Shown here: positions 27,212-34,785 of the stretch, in pieces | How positions within the stretch are numbered: position 1 is the stretch's first letter | Layout of the letters: each line of letters starts with the position of its first letter | Assembly: GCF_039539485.1 (NCBI RefSeq) | Contig: NZ_BAABDF010000007.1 | Coordinates: 248,001 to 312,000, forward strand | DNA length: 64,000 nt | Direction of reading: 5' to 3' | Source: Celeribacter arenosi | GTDB lineage: Bacteria > Pseudomonadota > Alphaproteobacteria > Rhodobacterales > Rhodobacteraceae | Translations under genes and position numbers: made by a program | The notes under the pieces: generated by a model | Databases searched by the model: none | Seen by the model: only the letters and a program-made list of their open reading frames with translations | Told to the model about the DNA's origin: nothing

Positions 27212-27912
27212 ATTTTCCTCCCAGAGTTGATGTCTTTAAATGTTTGAAGATCGGCCAATGCCTCCACGCTTGCGCGATGCATGGCGTCAATAGGCAAGGA
27301 TCGTAGGCTGAAAGCCTGTTCCAGACTCGTATGCGCATCCGCACGAACCGGCGCGAGGCCGATGGCATTGTGGAATGTTGAAACAGCCTGAGTCGCAGGG
27401 GCGATTCCATCGCGGATCAGGATCATGGCATGGGCCAGAACCCGCGCGCGGCCGTCATTGGTTGGTCGCCAACGCTGGGCTGTCCCGACCAGTTTGCGCC
27501 CGCCCGCGGTCAGGTTCCAAGCACCGTCACAAAAGCTGTCTGGTGTGTCGCTGACGCCGAGAGCATTTCCATGGGGACCCAAGGCTGCCTTGATGACCAT
27601 AACCAAAAGCCGGTAGCCATCTTCGATCATGAAGCCGCGCGGGGCATCAAACGCGAGCGCAAGATTGGCGACCATCGGCCCTTGCGGCACGACGCCACCA
27701 CCTGTCGGGCGCTGAAAAACCGGCCAGCCGCTGTCGGCGGAAAGGGCGGCCCCTTCGCCGTAGCCCACTTTAGCGCCAAAGGCGCGCGGACAGACCAATG
27801 ACCGCTGGGTCGCAGACCATAGTCCGACACGCGGACCGCCAGCCATGAACAAAGCGTCCTCATATCTCAGCCCGTCAGCTGCGGTTCTTACGCTTTGAAA
27901 GGCGCTGCTCAT
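27136..27912 (-). CDS. Lipoate-protein ligase-like protein
   Basis: A 258-residue member of the biotin/lipoate ligase family. It has the family motif RPTGGGVVPQGPMVANLA and a GNALGVSDTPDSFCDGAWNL region that matches the lipoyl-binding loop of LplA/LipB enzymes. It lies directly after the E2 core gene (ATGA overlap), so its job is probably to lipoylate the free lipoyl-domain protein encoded two genes upstream. The C-terminus, about 60 residues, is divergent. Confidence 0.82.
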   Translation of the reverse strand: MSSAFQSVRTAADGLRYEDALFMAGGPRVGLWSATQRSLVCPRAFGAKVGYGEGAALSADSGWPVFQRPTGGGVVPQGPMVANLALAFDAPRGFMIEDGYRLLVMVIKAALGPHGNALGVSDTPDSFCDGAWNLTAGGRKLVGTAQRWRPTNDGRARVLAHAMILIRDGIAPATQAVSTFHNAIGLAPVRADAHTSLEQAFSLRSLPIDAMHRASVEALADLQTFKDINSGRKICLTKPSTSILRSQYQTQTEQAFMA

Positions 27913-28589
27913 ACCGCCATCCCCTCGATTTCGTCGCAAATCGTGGTCAGCAGGTCACCCGCAGGTGCGCCGTCAAAGGCGCGGTGATCGAATGTCAGAG
28001 ACAGGCCTACAAAGGGGCGCAGTTCAATCCCGCCATCCGCCGTGCGCACCGCGCGATCCGTCATCCGGCCAACGCCAAGGATACAAATCTGTCCAGCATT
28101 CAGGATCGGGGTGAAATGTTCGACCCGCGTAAGGCCGAGGTTCGAGATGGTGAATGTCCCGCCCGTCATTTCTGTCACCGTCAGCTTGTTGGCCTTAGCC
28201 CTTGCTGCCAAGTCCTGACGCGCGGTCCGCAATGCACTGACGTCCATCTCCCCTACGCCGAACAATGCTGGTGCGACCAGCAGATTTCCCGGCAGGGCGA
28301 TGGCGACGGACAAATCAATGGCATCGTGCAGCTTGACCTCTTTGCCCTCAACACGGCCGTTCGCATTCGGGTGTTTCTTAAGCGCCCGAACCACAGCCAG
28401 CATGAGAAGATCCTCGACCGAGGCTTTGGTTCCATTCTCTGCCAGACGTGCTTTTTCAGCCATCAGCGCCGTTGCATCCGCGCTACCATGATGCGTGAGC
28501 TGCGCCGCCGTCGCGAGGCTTTTGACCATCGCGTCGGCAATCATGCCGCGCACCCCTTTTAGTGGAACTGTGCGCACACTGTTACTCAT
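27909..28589 (-). CDS. 2-oxoacid dehydrogenase E2 core (acyltransferase domain only)
   Basis: A 226-residue acyltransferase catalytic domain of the E2 family. The active-site motif is DHRAFDGAPAGDLL, and GTFTISNLG is the conserved strand before it. It has no lipoyl domain and no peripheral-subunit-binding domain; ordinary E2 chains are 370-550 residues. The start overlaps the stop of the separate lipoyl-domain gene (28586-28589), so the two E2 parts are translated together. Confidence 0.9.
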   Translation of the reverse strand: MSNSVRTVPLKGVRGMIADAMVKSLATAAQLTHHGSADATALMAEKARLAENGTKASVEDLLMLAVVRALKKHPNANGRVEGKEVKLHDAIDLSVAIALPGNLLVAPALFGVGEMDVSALRTARQDLAARAKANKLTVTEMTGGTFTISNLGLTRVEHFTPILNAGQICILGVGRMTDRAVRTADGGIELRPFVGLSLTFDHRAFDGAPAGDLLTTICDEIEGMAV

Positions 28590-28819
28590 TCGATTGTTCC
28601 GATAACCGCACCCTTGGGCACAACGGCATCGGCCTCTTCGGTGATTGTCACGGTGCCGGAGGCAGGTGCGTTGATTTCATACTGCACCTTCGCGGTCATG
28701 ATCTCGGCAATCAGTGCGCCTTCTTCAACTTTGGCGCCGTCGCTGACCAGCCAAGTGGTGATTACGGTCTCTTCGTCTTCGTCCCAGAGGTCGGTGGGGA
28801 TGGTGATGTTCGTTGACAT
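28586..28819 (-). CDS. Free-standing lipoyl-domain protein
   Basis: A 77-residue lipoyl (biotinyl-like) domain: beta-hairpin with the lysine turn EIMTAKVQYEINAP, where the K of TAK should carry lipoate, and the closing GTVTITEEADAVVPKGAVIGTIE. It starts at 28819, 59 bp after acoB-like gene. It supplies the swinging arm for the E1 and E2 reactions as a separate protein. Confidence 0.9.
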   Translation of the reverse strand: MSTNITIPTDLWDEDEETVITTWLVSDGAKVEEGALIAEIMTAKVQYEINAPASGTVTITEEADAVVPKGAVIGTIE

Positions 28820-28878
28820 GTCGTTTCCTTCTGCTGGCTGGGGCCGCACACATCTGCGCAGCCCCTGAGGGTGTGTGG

Positions 28879-29898
28879 TCAGGCGGCTTTCATGCTATCA
28901 AAGGCCGCAACGATCTTTTCGGGGTTTGGCAGACAGAACTGCTCCATCACCCGCGCGAACGGGATCGGCACATCCGGATAGGCCACCCGTTTTGGCGCGG
29001 CTTTCAGGGCCGAAATGTCGTGTTCCGTTACGCTCGCAATGATCTCTCCCGAGACGCCGTAGGACATGTAATCCTCGTCGACGACGATCAGCCGTCCGGT
29101 TTTGGCGACAGAAGCGCGGATCGTGTCGCGATCCAATGGCACAAGGCTGACCAGGTCGATAACCTCAGCGCTCACGCCCTGCGTTTCTAGCTGCGCGGCG
29201 GCTTTTAATGCATTGTGAACGCCAAGCCCCATAGAGACGATGGTGACGTCGTCGCCCTGACGCGCAACTTTCGCCTTGCCGATTTCAAGCGTGTAGCTTT
29301 CTTCTGGCACATGGACCGTCGCGCCTGGCTCAGTCGCCAGCCACCCCATGCCTTGCAGGCTTTTGTGATACATGTAGACGACGGGGCTGTCGTCGCGCAT
29401 GGCGGCGGTCATAAGGCCTTTGGCATCGTAAGCGTTGGATGGGCAGACCACCTTCATCCCGGGCAGATGCGCGAAGGTTCCGTAAAGGCATTGCGAATGT
29501 TGGCCGCCGTCGGAATACCCACCCCCTGTCGAGGTCATCAGCACCATCGGCACCTTTGAATTTCCGCCGGAAAAGTAGGTGTTCTTGGCCATCAGATTAT
29601 AGATCGCGTCAAAGCAGACACCGAAAAAGTCGACGAACATCAGCTCCGCCACGGGCCGCATACCGTCCATCGCGGCGCCAACAGCGGCCCCGATAAAGGC
29701 GGTCTCGGAAATCGGCGTGTCGCGGATACGTTCCGGCCCGAATTCTTCGAGCAACCCGCGGGTGTTGCCGTAAACGCCGCCGAGGGCTCCGATGTCCTCG
29801 CCCATCACGAAGACGGTCGGATCCTTTTGCATTTCCTGTTGCACTGCCTCGGCCATTGCGCGGGCAATCGTGAGTTTTCTTTCATTCGATTTGGTCAT
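28879..29898 (-). CDS. 2-oxoacid (acetoin-like) dehydrogenase E1 beta subunit
   Basis: A 339-residue beta subunit of a thiamin-diphosphate E1. It has the ThDP-activating Glu region GEDIGALGGVYGNTRGL, the conserved PISETAFIGAAVGAA, GGGYSDGGQHSQ and the C-terminal transketolase-type domain VTIVSMGLGVHNALKAA. It lies 15 bp after the alpha-subunit gene. AcoB-like; pyruvate or a branched 2-oxoacid are alternative substrates to acetoin. Confidence 0.93.
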   Translation of the reverse strand: MTKSNERKLTIARAMAEAVQQEMQKDPTVFVMGEDIGALGGVYGNTRGLLEEFGPERIRDTPISETAFIGAAVGAAMDGMRPVAELMFVDFFGVCFDAIYNLMAKNTYFSGGNSKVPMVLMTSTGGGYSDGGQHSQCLYGTFAHLPGMKVVCPSNAYDAKGLMTAAMRDDSPVVYMYHKSLQGMGWLATEPGATVHVPEESYTLEIGKAKVARQGDDVTIVSMGLGVHNALKAAAQLETQGVSAEVIDLVSLVPLDRDTIRASVAKTGRLIVVDEDYMSYGVSGEIIASVTEHDISALKAAPKRVAYPDVPIPFARVMEQFCLPNPEKIVAAFDSMKAA

Positions 29899-29913
29899 GA
29901 TTTTTTCCTTTCC

Positions 29914-30900
29914 TCAGGCAAACACAGCGGTTAGCGCGTCTTCGGGCGCTGGATCCGCACTTTTGCGGGCAAATGTGATGGCTTTTTCAACACGGGCGGC
30001 GGACTCTGCCTCGATCGCATCAAGTTCATCGGCAGTGGCCATTCCGTCAGCCAACATCCGGTCACGCATTTTCGGGATTGGATCCTTGGCGAACAGCGCA
30101 TCTTTTTCACCCTTCGGGCGGTATCCCTCGGCGTCCCCCATAAAGTGCCCCGCCAAACGGTAGGTCTCGATCTCGATCAAGGACGGGCCGTCGCCTGCGC
30201 GCGCCCGCGCAATGGCCTCGCCAGCCGCCTCAAAGATCGCGTATGGATCGTTGTCGGCAACGCGTTTGCCCGGAATACCGTAGGCCGCCGCTCGATCTGC
30301 GTTGTTGGCGATGGCTGTAGAATCGCCCTTGGCGACCGAGATTCCCCAATCGTTGTCTTCAATAATGCAGACAAACGGGAGCTTCCAAGTTGCGGCCAAG
30401 TTCATGGCTTCGTGCCACCCGCCTTGGTTCACCGCGCCCTCACCGACGAACGCAACGGCGACGCCCGGCTTGCTCTGCATCTTCCGGCTAAGGGCCGCGC
30501 CGACCGCAGGCCCCATGCCCTGTGCAATAATGCCCGAGCAGGCGAAATTTACGTCTGCATCAAACAAGTGCATATGCCCGCCTCGACCGCCGGACAGACC
30601 AGTTTTCTTGCCGAAAATCTCGGCGGCCATTTTGTCCAGATCGACGCCCTTAGCGATGGCTTGATGGTGTGGGCGGTGGGTTGCCGTTACAATGTCGTCA
30701 GCTTCAAGGTGCGCGCAGACTCCCACAGCTACTGGTTCTTGCCCATCGCTCAGGTGCATCTCGCCCGGGATTGGGCCATCCGCCATGCTGAAGACAGGTG
30801 TTTTTCCTTCGAAGTAGATTTTCGCAATGGTCTCTTCGAACTTTCTGCTCGTGACCATGTTGCGATACATCCAATGTTGTTGATCGCGTGTAGGTGCCAT
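29914..30900 (-). CDS. 2-oxoacid (acetoin-like) dehydrogenase E1 alpha subunit
   Basis: A 328-residue alpha subunit that binds ThDP and decarboxylates or cleaves the substrate. The ThDP motif runs from GEGAVNQGG to IEDNDWG, and the GRGGHMHLFD loop is family-typical. It is first in the operon. The start at 30900 follows GGGAGG; an upstream in-frame extension of 72 codons has no sense sequence. With the AcoR-type regulator this is most like acetoin dehydrogenase AcoA, but substrate is inferred. Confidence 0.93.
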   Translation of the reverse strand: MAPTRDQQHWMYRNMVTSRKFEETIAKIYFEGKTPVFSMADGPIPGEMHLSDGQEPVAVGVCAHLEADDIVTATHRPHHQAIAKGVDLDKMAAEIFGKKTGLSGGRGGHMHLFDADVNFACSGIIAQGMGPAVGAALSRKMQSKPGVAVAFVGEGAVNQGGWHEAMNLAATWKLPFVCIIEDNDWGISVAKGDSTAIANNADRAAAYGIPGKRVADNDPYAIFEAAGEAIARARAGDGPSLIEIETYRLAGHFMGDAEGYRPKGEKDALFAKDPIPKMRDRMLADGMATADELDAIEAESAARVEKAITFARKSADPAPEDALTAVFA

Positions 30901-31013
30901 GTGTTCCTCCCGTAACTGCAGCGGCTCTGCTGCTTGGCTTCTGGATAAACGCTGCGACCGCGCTGTCTTTTCGGCAATAAAGAAGATGGGCGGGGCGATT
31001 GCTTTGGCCAGAA

Positions 31014-31042
31014 CTGTCTCAACATGAGACAGTTTGAGACAG
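31014..31042. promoter_or_regulatory. TGTCTCA/TGAGACA operator before the dehydrogenase operon
   Basis: A perfect 8-3-8 inverted repeat (arms CTGTCTCA and TGAGACAG, 31014-31032) followed by a third half-site TGAGACAG at 31035-31042. It lies 114-142 bp upstream of the E1 alpha start and 175-203 bp upstream of the divergent oxidoreductase. It fits an enhancer-type site for the AcoR-like protein. Which protein binds is not shown by sequence. Confidence 0.65.
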
Positions 31043-31216
31043 TTTGGTGCGCTTTTCGCTCGGCGGCTTGGGGGTAGGGGCAGTGCCAGTCCCGCGCCAT
31101 GGGATCGAATCTGCATTATATTCGCAATCGGAATACTGAACTTATAAGTGGGCCAATTTACCTGATTTATGGATAGTTTAAGTGATGGCTATCAAACACA
31201 TTCAGGAGTTGCCCCA

Positions 31217-32203
31217 ATGAAAGCCACAACAATCACAGCCTACGGCGAGAATGCTAAATTCGAGCCAGCGGACCTGCCAAAGCCCAGCGCGACTCCCGGC
31301 CATGTCGTGGTCCGCGTTGCCGCAAGTAGCGTAAATACTGTTGACACCATGATCCGCACGATGGGCACTGACCTGCCGCTATCGCCTGCGTTGCCTGCCG
31401 TTCTCGGCATGGATTTTGCAGGTGTAGTCGATGCAGTCGGTGAAGGTGTGACCGGTTTCGCGGTGGGCGACGAAGTTTACGGCTGCGCCGGTGGTCTGGC
31501 TGATCTGCAAGGGGCTTTGGCGGAATACATGCTGGCCGACGCCAAACTGATTGCACACAAGCCAAAGTCCATCTCGATGCGCGAAGCTGCGGCCATCCCA
31601 TTGGTTGGCATCACGGCCTATGAAGGTTTGCAACGCGCTGGCGTCACGGCAGGCCAAAAGGTTCTCGTTCAGGGTGGCGCTGGCGGAGTGGGCCACCTGG
31701 CGGTCCAACTGTCAAAGCACTTTGGCGCAGACGTTTATGGAACCGGAACCGGTGAGAAGCAGATTGAAGTGATCAAGAGCTATGGTGCGACGCCAATCGA
31801 CTTTGCAGTCGAAAAGATCGCGGATTACGTGGCCAAATACACCGATGGCGCGGGTTTCGACGTCATTTTTGATACTGTCGGCGGTGCCAACATGACAAAC
31901 TCGTTCGAGGCTGCCGCCCTGAACGGGAACATCGCCTCAACAGTCGGTCTACTGGAAATTGATCTGTCACCTGCGCACTTCAAAGGCCTGTCGCTGCACA
32001 TCATCTTTATGTTGCTACCGATGTTGCACAATCACAAACGCGAAGAGCACGGGGCAATCTTGGCCGAACTCGCGAAGATCGTAGATGCAGGGGCTATGAA
32101 ACCGCTTCTGGATGAACACAGCTTTGACCTCACCGCCGTTGACGCCGCCTATGACCGCCTGACCAGTGGCCAAGCGATCGGCAAGGTCGTCGTCGAAATT
32201 TAA
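31217..32203 (+). CDS. Zinc-type alcohol dehydrogenase/quinone oxidoreductase family protein
   Basis: A 328-residue MDR-family NADPH oxidoreductase. It has the GroES-like front (MDFAGVVDAVGEGVTGFAVGDEV) and the Rossmann motif VQGGAGGVGHLAVQL. The structural zinc cysteines are missing, so it is of the quinone-reductase branch. It diverges from the dehydrogenase operon and shares its promoter region, so it may act on the same substrate or a toxic by-product. ATG 31217 has an AGGAG site. Confidence 0.9.
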   Translation: MKATTITAYGENAKFEPADLPKPSATPGHVVVRVAASSVNTVDTMIRTMGTDLPLSPALPAVLGMDFAGVVDAVGEGVTGFAVGDEVYGCAGGLADLQGALAEYMLADAKLIAHKPKSISMREAAAIPLVGITAYEGLQRAGVTAGQKVLVQGGAGGVGHLAVQLSKHFGADVYGTGTGEKQIEVIKSYGATPIDFAVEKIADYVAKYTDGAGFDVIFDTVGGANMTNSFEAAALNGNIASTVGLLEIDLSPAHFKGLSLHIIFMLLPMLHNHKREEHGAILAELAKIVDAGAMKPLLDEHSFDLTAVDAAYDRLTSGQAIGKVVVEI

Positions 32204-32219
32204 GCTTGGCGAACATTTA

Positions 32220-32270
32220 GAGCCGGTGGTTTCGTGAGCTATATGCGAAGATTTCCGCCGGCTCTCTTTT
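32220..32270 (+). terminator. Terminator after the oxidoreductase gene
   Basis: A 10-bp stem GAGCCGGTGG/CCGCCGGCTC with one G-T pair and a 25-nt loop, followed by TCTTTTTG. Confidence 0.7.
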
Positions 32271-32272
32271 TG

Positions 32273-32644
32273 TTTGCGATTGGGTTAAACTCTGCTTCTT
32301 ACTTGAGCACGACGTTTAGCTAGAGATAATACGCCACAGCTGTTCTTGAAAGCGACAGAATTGGATCGGTTGCCGTACCTCGCGGATGACCCTTCTCGCG
32401 CTCATCTTGTGTTGAACAATGCACCAACAACCGCTTCAACGGGTCGCTACGTGGCATTTCAGAATACCGGTAGACGGCGTCCAAACTCAAAGTGTTGCAC
32501 TCTGCTCGAACGGCAGCTTTCAGCAAAGTGGCCTATTGGGTTTTGCAGTGGTCGAATGTCTGCTTTGGGCCGTGAGTGACAACCGGCAACCAGTCAAACC
32601 GCTATGATGCGGCAACGCGGCTAACGGCAGCAAGGAGCCCAGAG
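32273..32644. other. Gene-free stretch with a dispersed motif
   Basis: No gene. It holds one copy of AATGTCTGCTTTGGGCCG (32555-32572); related copies lie at 33129-33143 and 33176-33193. Confidence 0.55.
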
Positions 32645-33013
32645 TTACTGACGAACAAAAGCCCGGCTTGAAACGGAAATGGAGTTCTTGGCGGGGTCTT
32701 TCGCGTTGGTGAAGCAGTAGCCGTCGGCACGATGAATAGAGCCGAACTTCAATCCACGCTTTTCGGAGTCTCGGCAAAATGCTACGACATCCTTAACGTC
32801 GAAAACCAGCTTAACAAGCGTTTGGCCGTCCTTTCGACCGGTCGGCATCGGGNNNNNNNNNNNNNNNNNNNNNNNNNNNNNNNNNNNNNNNNNNNNNNNN
32901 NNNNNNNNNNNNNCGAGCCGCAACATGTCGAAGCCAAAATGCTTGCAGTAAAAGTCCGCAACTTCCTCAACTTTTTTGGTGTAGATTATGATGCGGCCAA
33001 GCTGCGCTGACAC
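32645..33013 (-). CDS. VOC-family protein (sequence gap inside)
   Basis: A glyoxalase/bleomycin-resistance-like protein of 122 residues if the gap is right. The front reads LGRIIIYTKKVEEVADFYCKHFGF and the end LVFDVKDVVAFCRDSEKRG and ISVSSRAFVRQ, the usual VOC repeats. Bases 32853-32913 are N, hiding about 20 residues. I chose GTG 33013 because GGGAG lies 6 nt before it. Both flanks share one frame if the gap is truly 61 bases. Confidence 0.75.
   Translation of the reverse strand: MSAQLGRIIIYTKKVEEVADFYCKHFGFDMLRLXXXXXXXXXXXXXXXXXXXXXPMPTGRKDGQTLVKLVFDVKDVVAFCRDSEKRGLKFGSIHRADGYCFTNAKDPAKNSISVSSRAFVRQ
32853..32913. other. Assembly gap of 61 N
   Basis: Unresolved bases inside the VOC gene. 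True length is unknown; the only long ambiguous run in the window. Confidence 0.99.
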
Positions 33014-33215
33014 TGCGATCTCCCAATTCAATGTTGTCTAAGTTTAACTTGAAGCCTGCACAGCGCCAACGGCGGCAAAGTCCCGCATAGCGGAAATCGA
33101 CCGCATTAAATCGCGGCTCGAATGTTTGAATGTCTGCTTCGGGGTAGCTGCGGCGCAGCAAAGCATGGTTCGTTCAATGTCCGCTAGGGGCCGTCCGTGA
33201 AGACGGCCCAAACAT

Positions 33216-33509
33216 TTATATTTCGATAGCTTCTGCGATTGCCAGCGCATCTTGAAGCTCAACACCAAGGTATCTGACAGCGCTGTCCATCTTGGTATGA
33301 ACTAAGAGCAGTTGGACTGCCCGCAGTTTGCCCGTCTTCTTGTAGATTTGCGTCACCTTGGTGCGCCGCATCGAGTGCGTGCCGTAGGCGCTGGCCTCCA
33401 AGCCATTGGATGTCACCCATTCACGGACAATCCGTGCGTACTGACGAGTCGAGATATGAAGCCGTTCGTGAATACGGTGTTCGAAGGAAAGCAGCGGATG
33501 GGCCTTCAA
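33216..33509 (-). pseudogene. Tyrosine-recombinase C-terminal fragment
   Basis: The last 97 or so residues of a site-specific integrase: LHISTRQYARIVREWV, THSMRRTKVTQIYKKTG and VRYLGVELQDALAIAEAIEI match the catalytic end with RxxR-box and tyrosine (VRYLG). Frames upstream (33510-33814) hold no matching N-terminal half and I see no gene there. A GC hairpin lies just beyond the stop (33188-33209). This integrase is of a different kind from the island's own. Confidence 0.75.
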
Positions 33510-33814
33510 AAAGGCGAATCCATTCCGACCTCGTTCTTCAACTCTGGTCTCGCTCGACCTGCAACGGGCACGCTCACCTGCACTTGCCCAATGGGCTCAT
33601 CGCATCTTCGCATGGTACAAAAGTTTGGTGAAGGTCCGCTTTCGGCCATAGGAATGTGCAAACAATAACGTCTTTCATTTTGGCGCGATGGAATGGCGCC
33701 GCCTCTGGCCAAACGTTTCGCGCAGTGCGAGCTGTGGTACAATATGTGGTATAGATTTTTACGGCTTTATTTAAGTATAAGTAAAACAAGTGGTTATAAA
33801 AGTAATAGGTCGGA

Positions 33815-33834
33815 CTTCGTCTCCGCCACCATAC
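33815..33834. repeat. Right attachment site (att)
   Basis: An exact second copy of the 20 bases at 15447-15466. The homology continues to the right through TTTTTGGTCGGTTTGAATGG and into a second integrase start, as it does on the left. Confidence 0.85.
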
Positions 33835-33963
33835 GTTTTTGGTCGGTTTGAATGGGTCGCCTTTGGCGGCCTTTTTCTTTTGCTTCCTTGGGTTCGCCGC
33901 AACTGTCGGTTTGGTCGCATTTTGCCGGGGTTTTCGGTCTGCGTTCGGTTGCGGGTACGAAAC

Positions 33964-34131
33964 ATGGCGGCGCTGAGCGGGAAGCTAACAAAGAAGCTCG
34001 TCGAGAATCTGGGGCCGGGTCGCCATGGCGACGGGGGTGGGCTCTACCTAGTGGTCGACCTTTCGGGAGCGCGACGCTGGATCGTGCGGGTCACGATTAA
34101 GGGGCAGAAGAACCGTACACAGGTAGCTTAA
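33964..34131 (+). pseudogene. Truncated second integrase
   Basis: Codes MAALSGKLTKKLVEN, GRHGDGGGLYLVV and GARRWIVRVTIKGQKNR, the same order as the intact integrase at 15597, then diverges and stops after 55 residues. Near-identity at start and differing third bases show an older related element, not a recent copy. It is cut by an IS21-type sequence just after codon 51. Confidence 0.9.
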
Positions 34132-34136
34132 CCACA

Positions 34137-34385
34137 TTGACCTATTACGTTCGCGAACAAAAGCGGCGCACTAAAGAAATGATTGTACCTTCGCCGCATC
34201 GGCCGGGTCATGCGCAAGTTGATTTGGGCGAGACCCTCGGCGTGATCGGCGGCGTGGAATGCAAGATCCACTTCTTTGTTATGCGCTTACCGCGTTCCGA
34301 TGCGGTGTTTGTGAAGGGATACTCAGCAAATTCCACAGTACGGTCGTGCAATCCGTGTGCAGTTCGGTTTGAAGGTCTGGAATGA
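34137..34385 (+). pseudogene. IS21-family IstA transposase fragment
   Basis: About 60 residues of an IstA-like transposase: YYVREQKRRTKEMIVP, HRPGHAQVDLGE, HFFVMRLPRSDAVFVKGY. DLGE holds one of the DDE-type acids. The rest is missing, and the reading becomes nonsense after about 34320. It is a remnant fused onto the truncated integrase. Confidence 0.85.
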
Positions 34386-34785
34386 CCGATATTACAGACA
34401 TCAGTGCAGATTTCAGCACCTGATACTTTGGGCTCTTCCTGTCGCTAGCTGCGGAATTTGCCAAGGTCCGGTTCGGGCCGAATGCGGAAGATGACTGCAA
34501 GTGGGAGGCCACCGACAAATATGCTGCAAAGCGGAGAACGGCCGCAAGGAGCCCAAACTGCCGGATGATGCAGCGCGCACCAATGTCTGGGCTCGGCATG
34601 ACGGAAAGTTTGCTACGAAATTTGGGCAAGGCTTAAAATTCGTCGAAAGCAAAGCATTTTGAGAAGGTTAAATGACCGCAGTACAGATTGAAGGTGCTAC
34701 GCAAAATTAACCATACTTAAACGCTTGTCGATGATGATCGCCAAAGTCGCAGGTGTCTTCACACTCGGCTTCGGAGGTGTGTTGT
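34386..34785. other. Decayed stretch between IS21 relic and GGDEF-EAL gene
   Basis: No intact gene. A frame ending at 34662 reads ENGRKEPKLPDDAARTNVW and GKFATKFGQGLKFVESKAF and may be the tail of a lost small protein. A motif ACGGCxGCAAGGAGCCCA also occurs at 32623. Confidence 0.5.

Larger units (their letters stand above)
15447..33834. mobile_element. tRNA-Ser genomic island, about 18.4 kb
   Basis: The element is bounded by a 20-bp direct repeat (tRNA 3' end). It begins with a P4-type tyrosine integrase pointing inward, then an AlpA-like excisionase and a phage or plasmid-type HTH gene, and carries metabolic cargo (thioredoxin-reductase-like protein, oxygenases, 2-oxoacid dehydrogenase operon). 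The right end holds integrase debris. A nonsense-hit HTH gene suggests it is partly decayed. Limits rest on the repeat; the 61-N gap lies inside the element. Confidence 0.8.
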
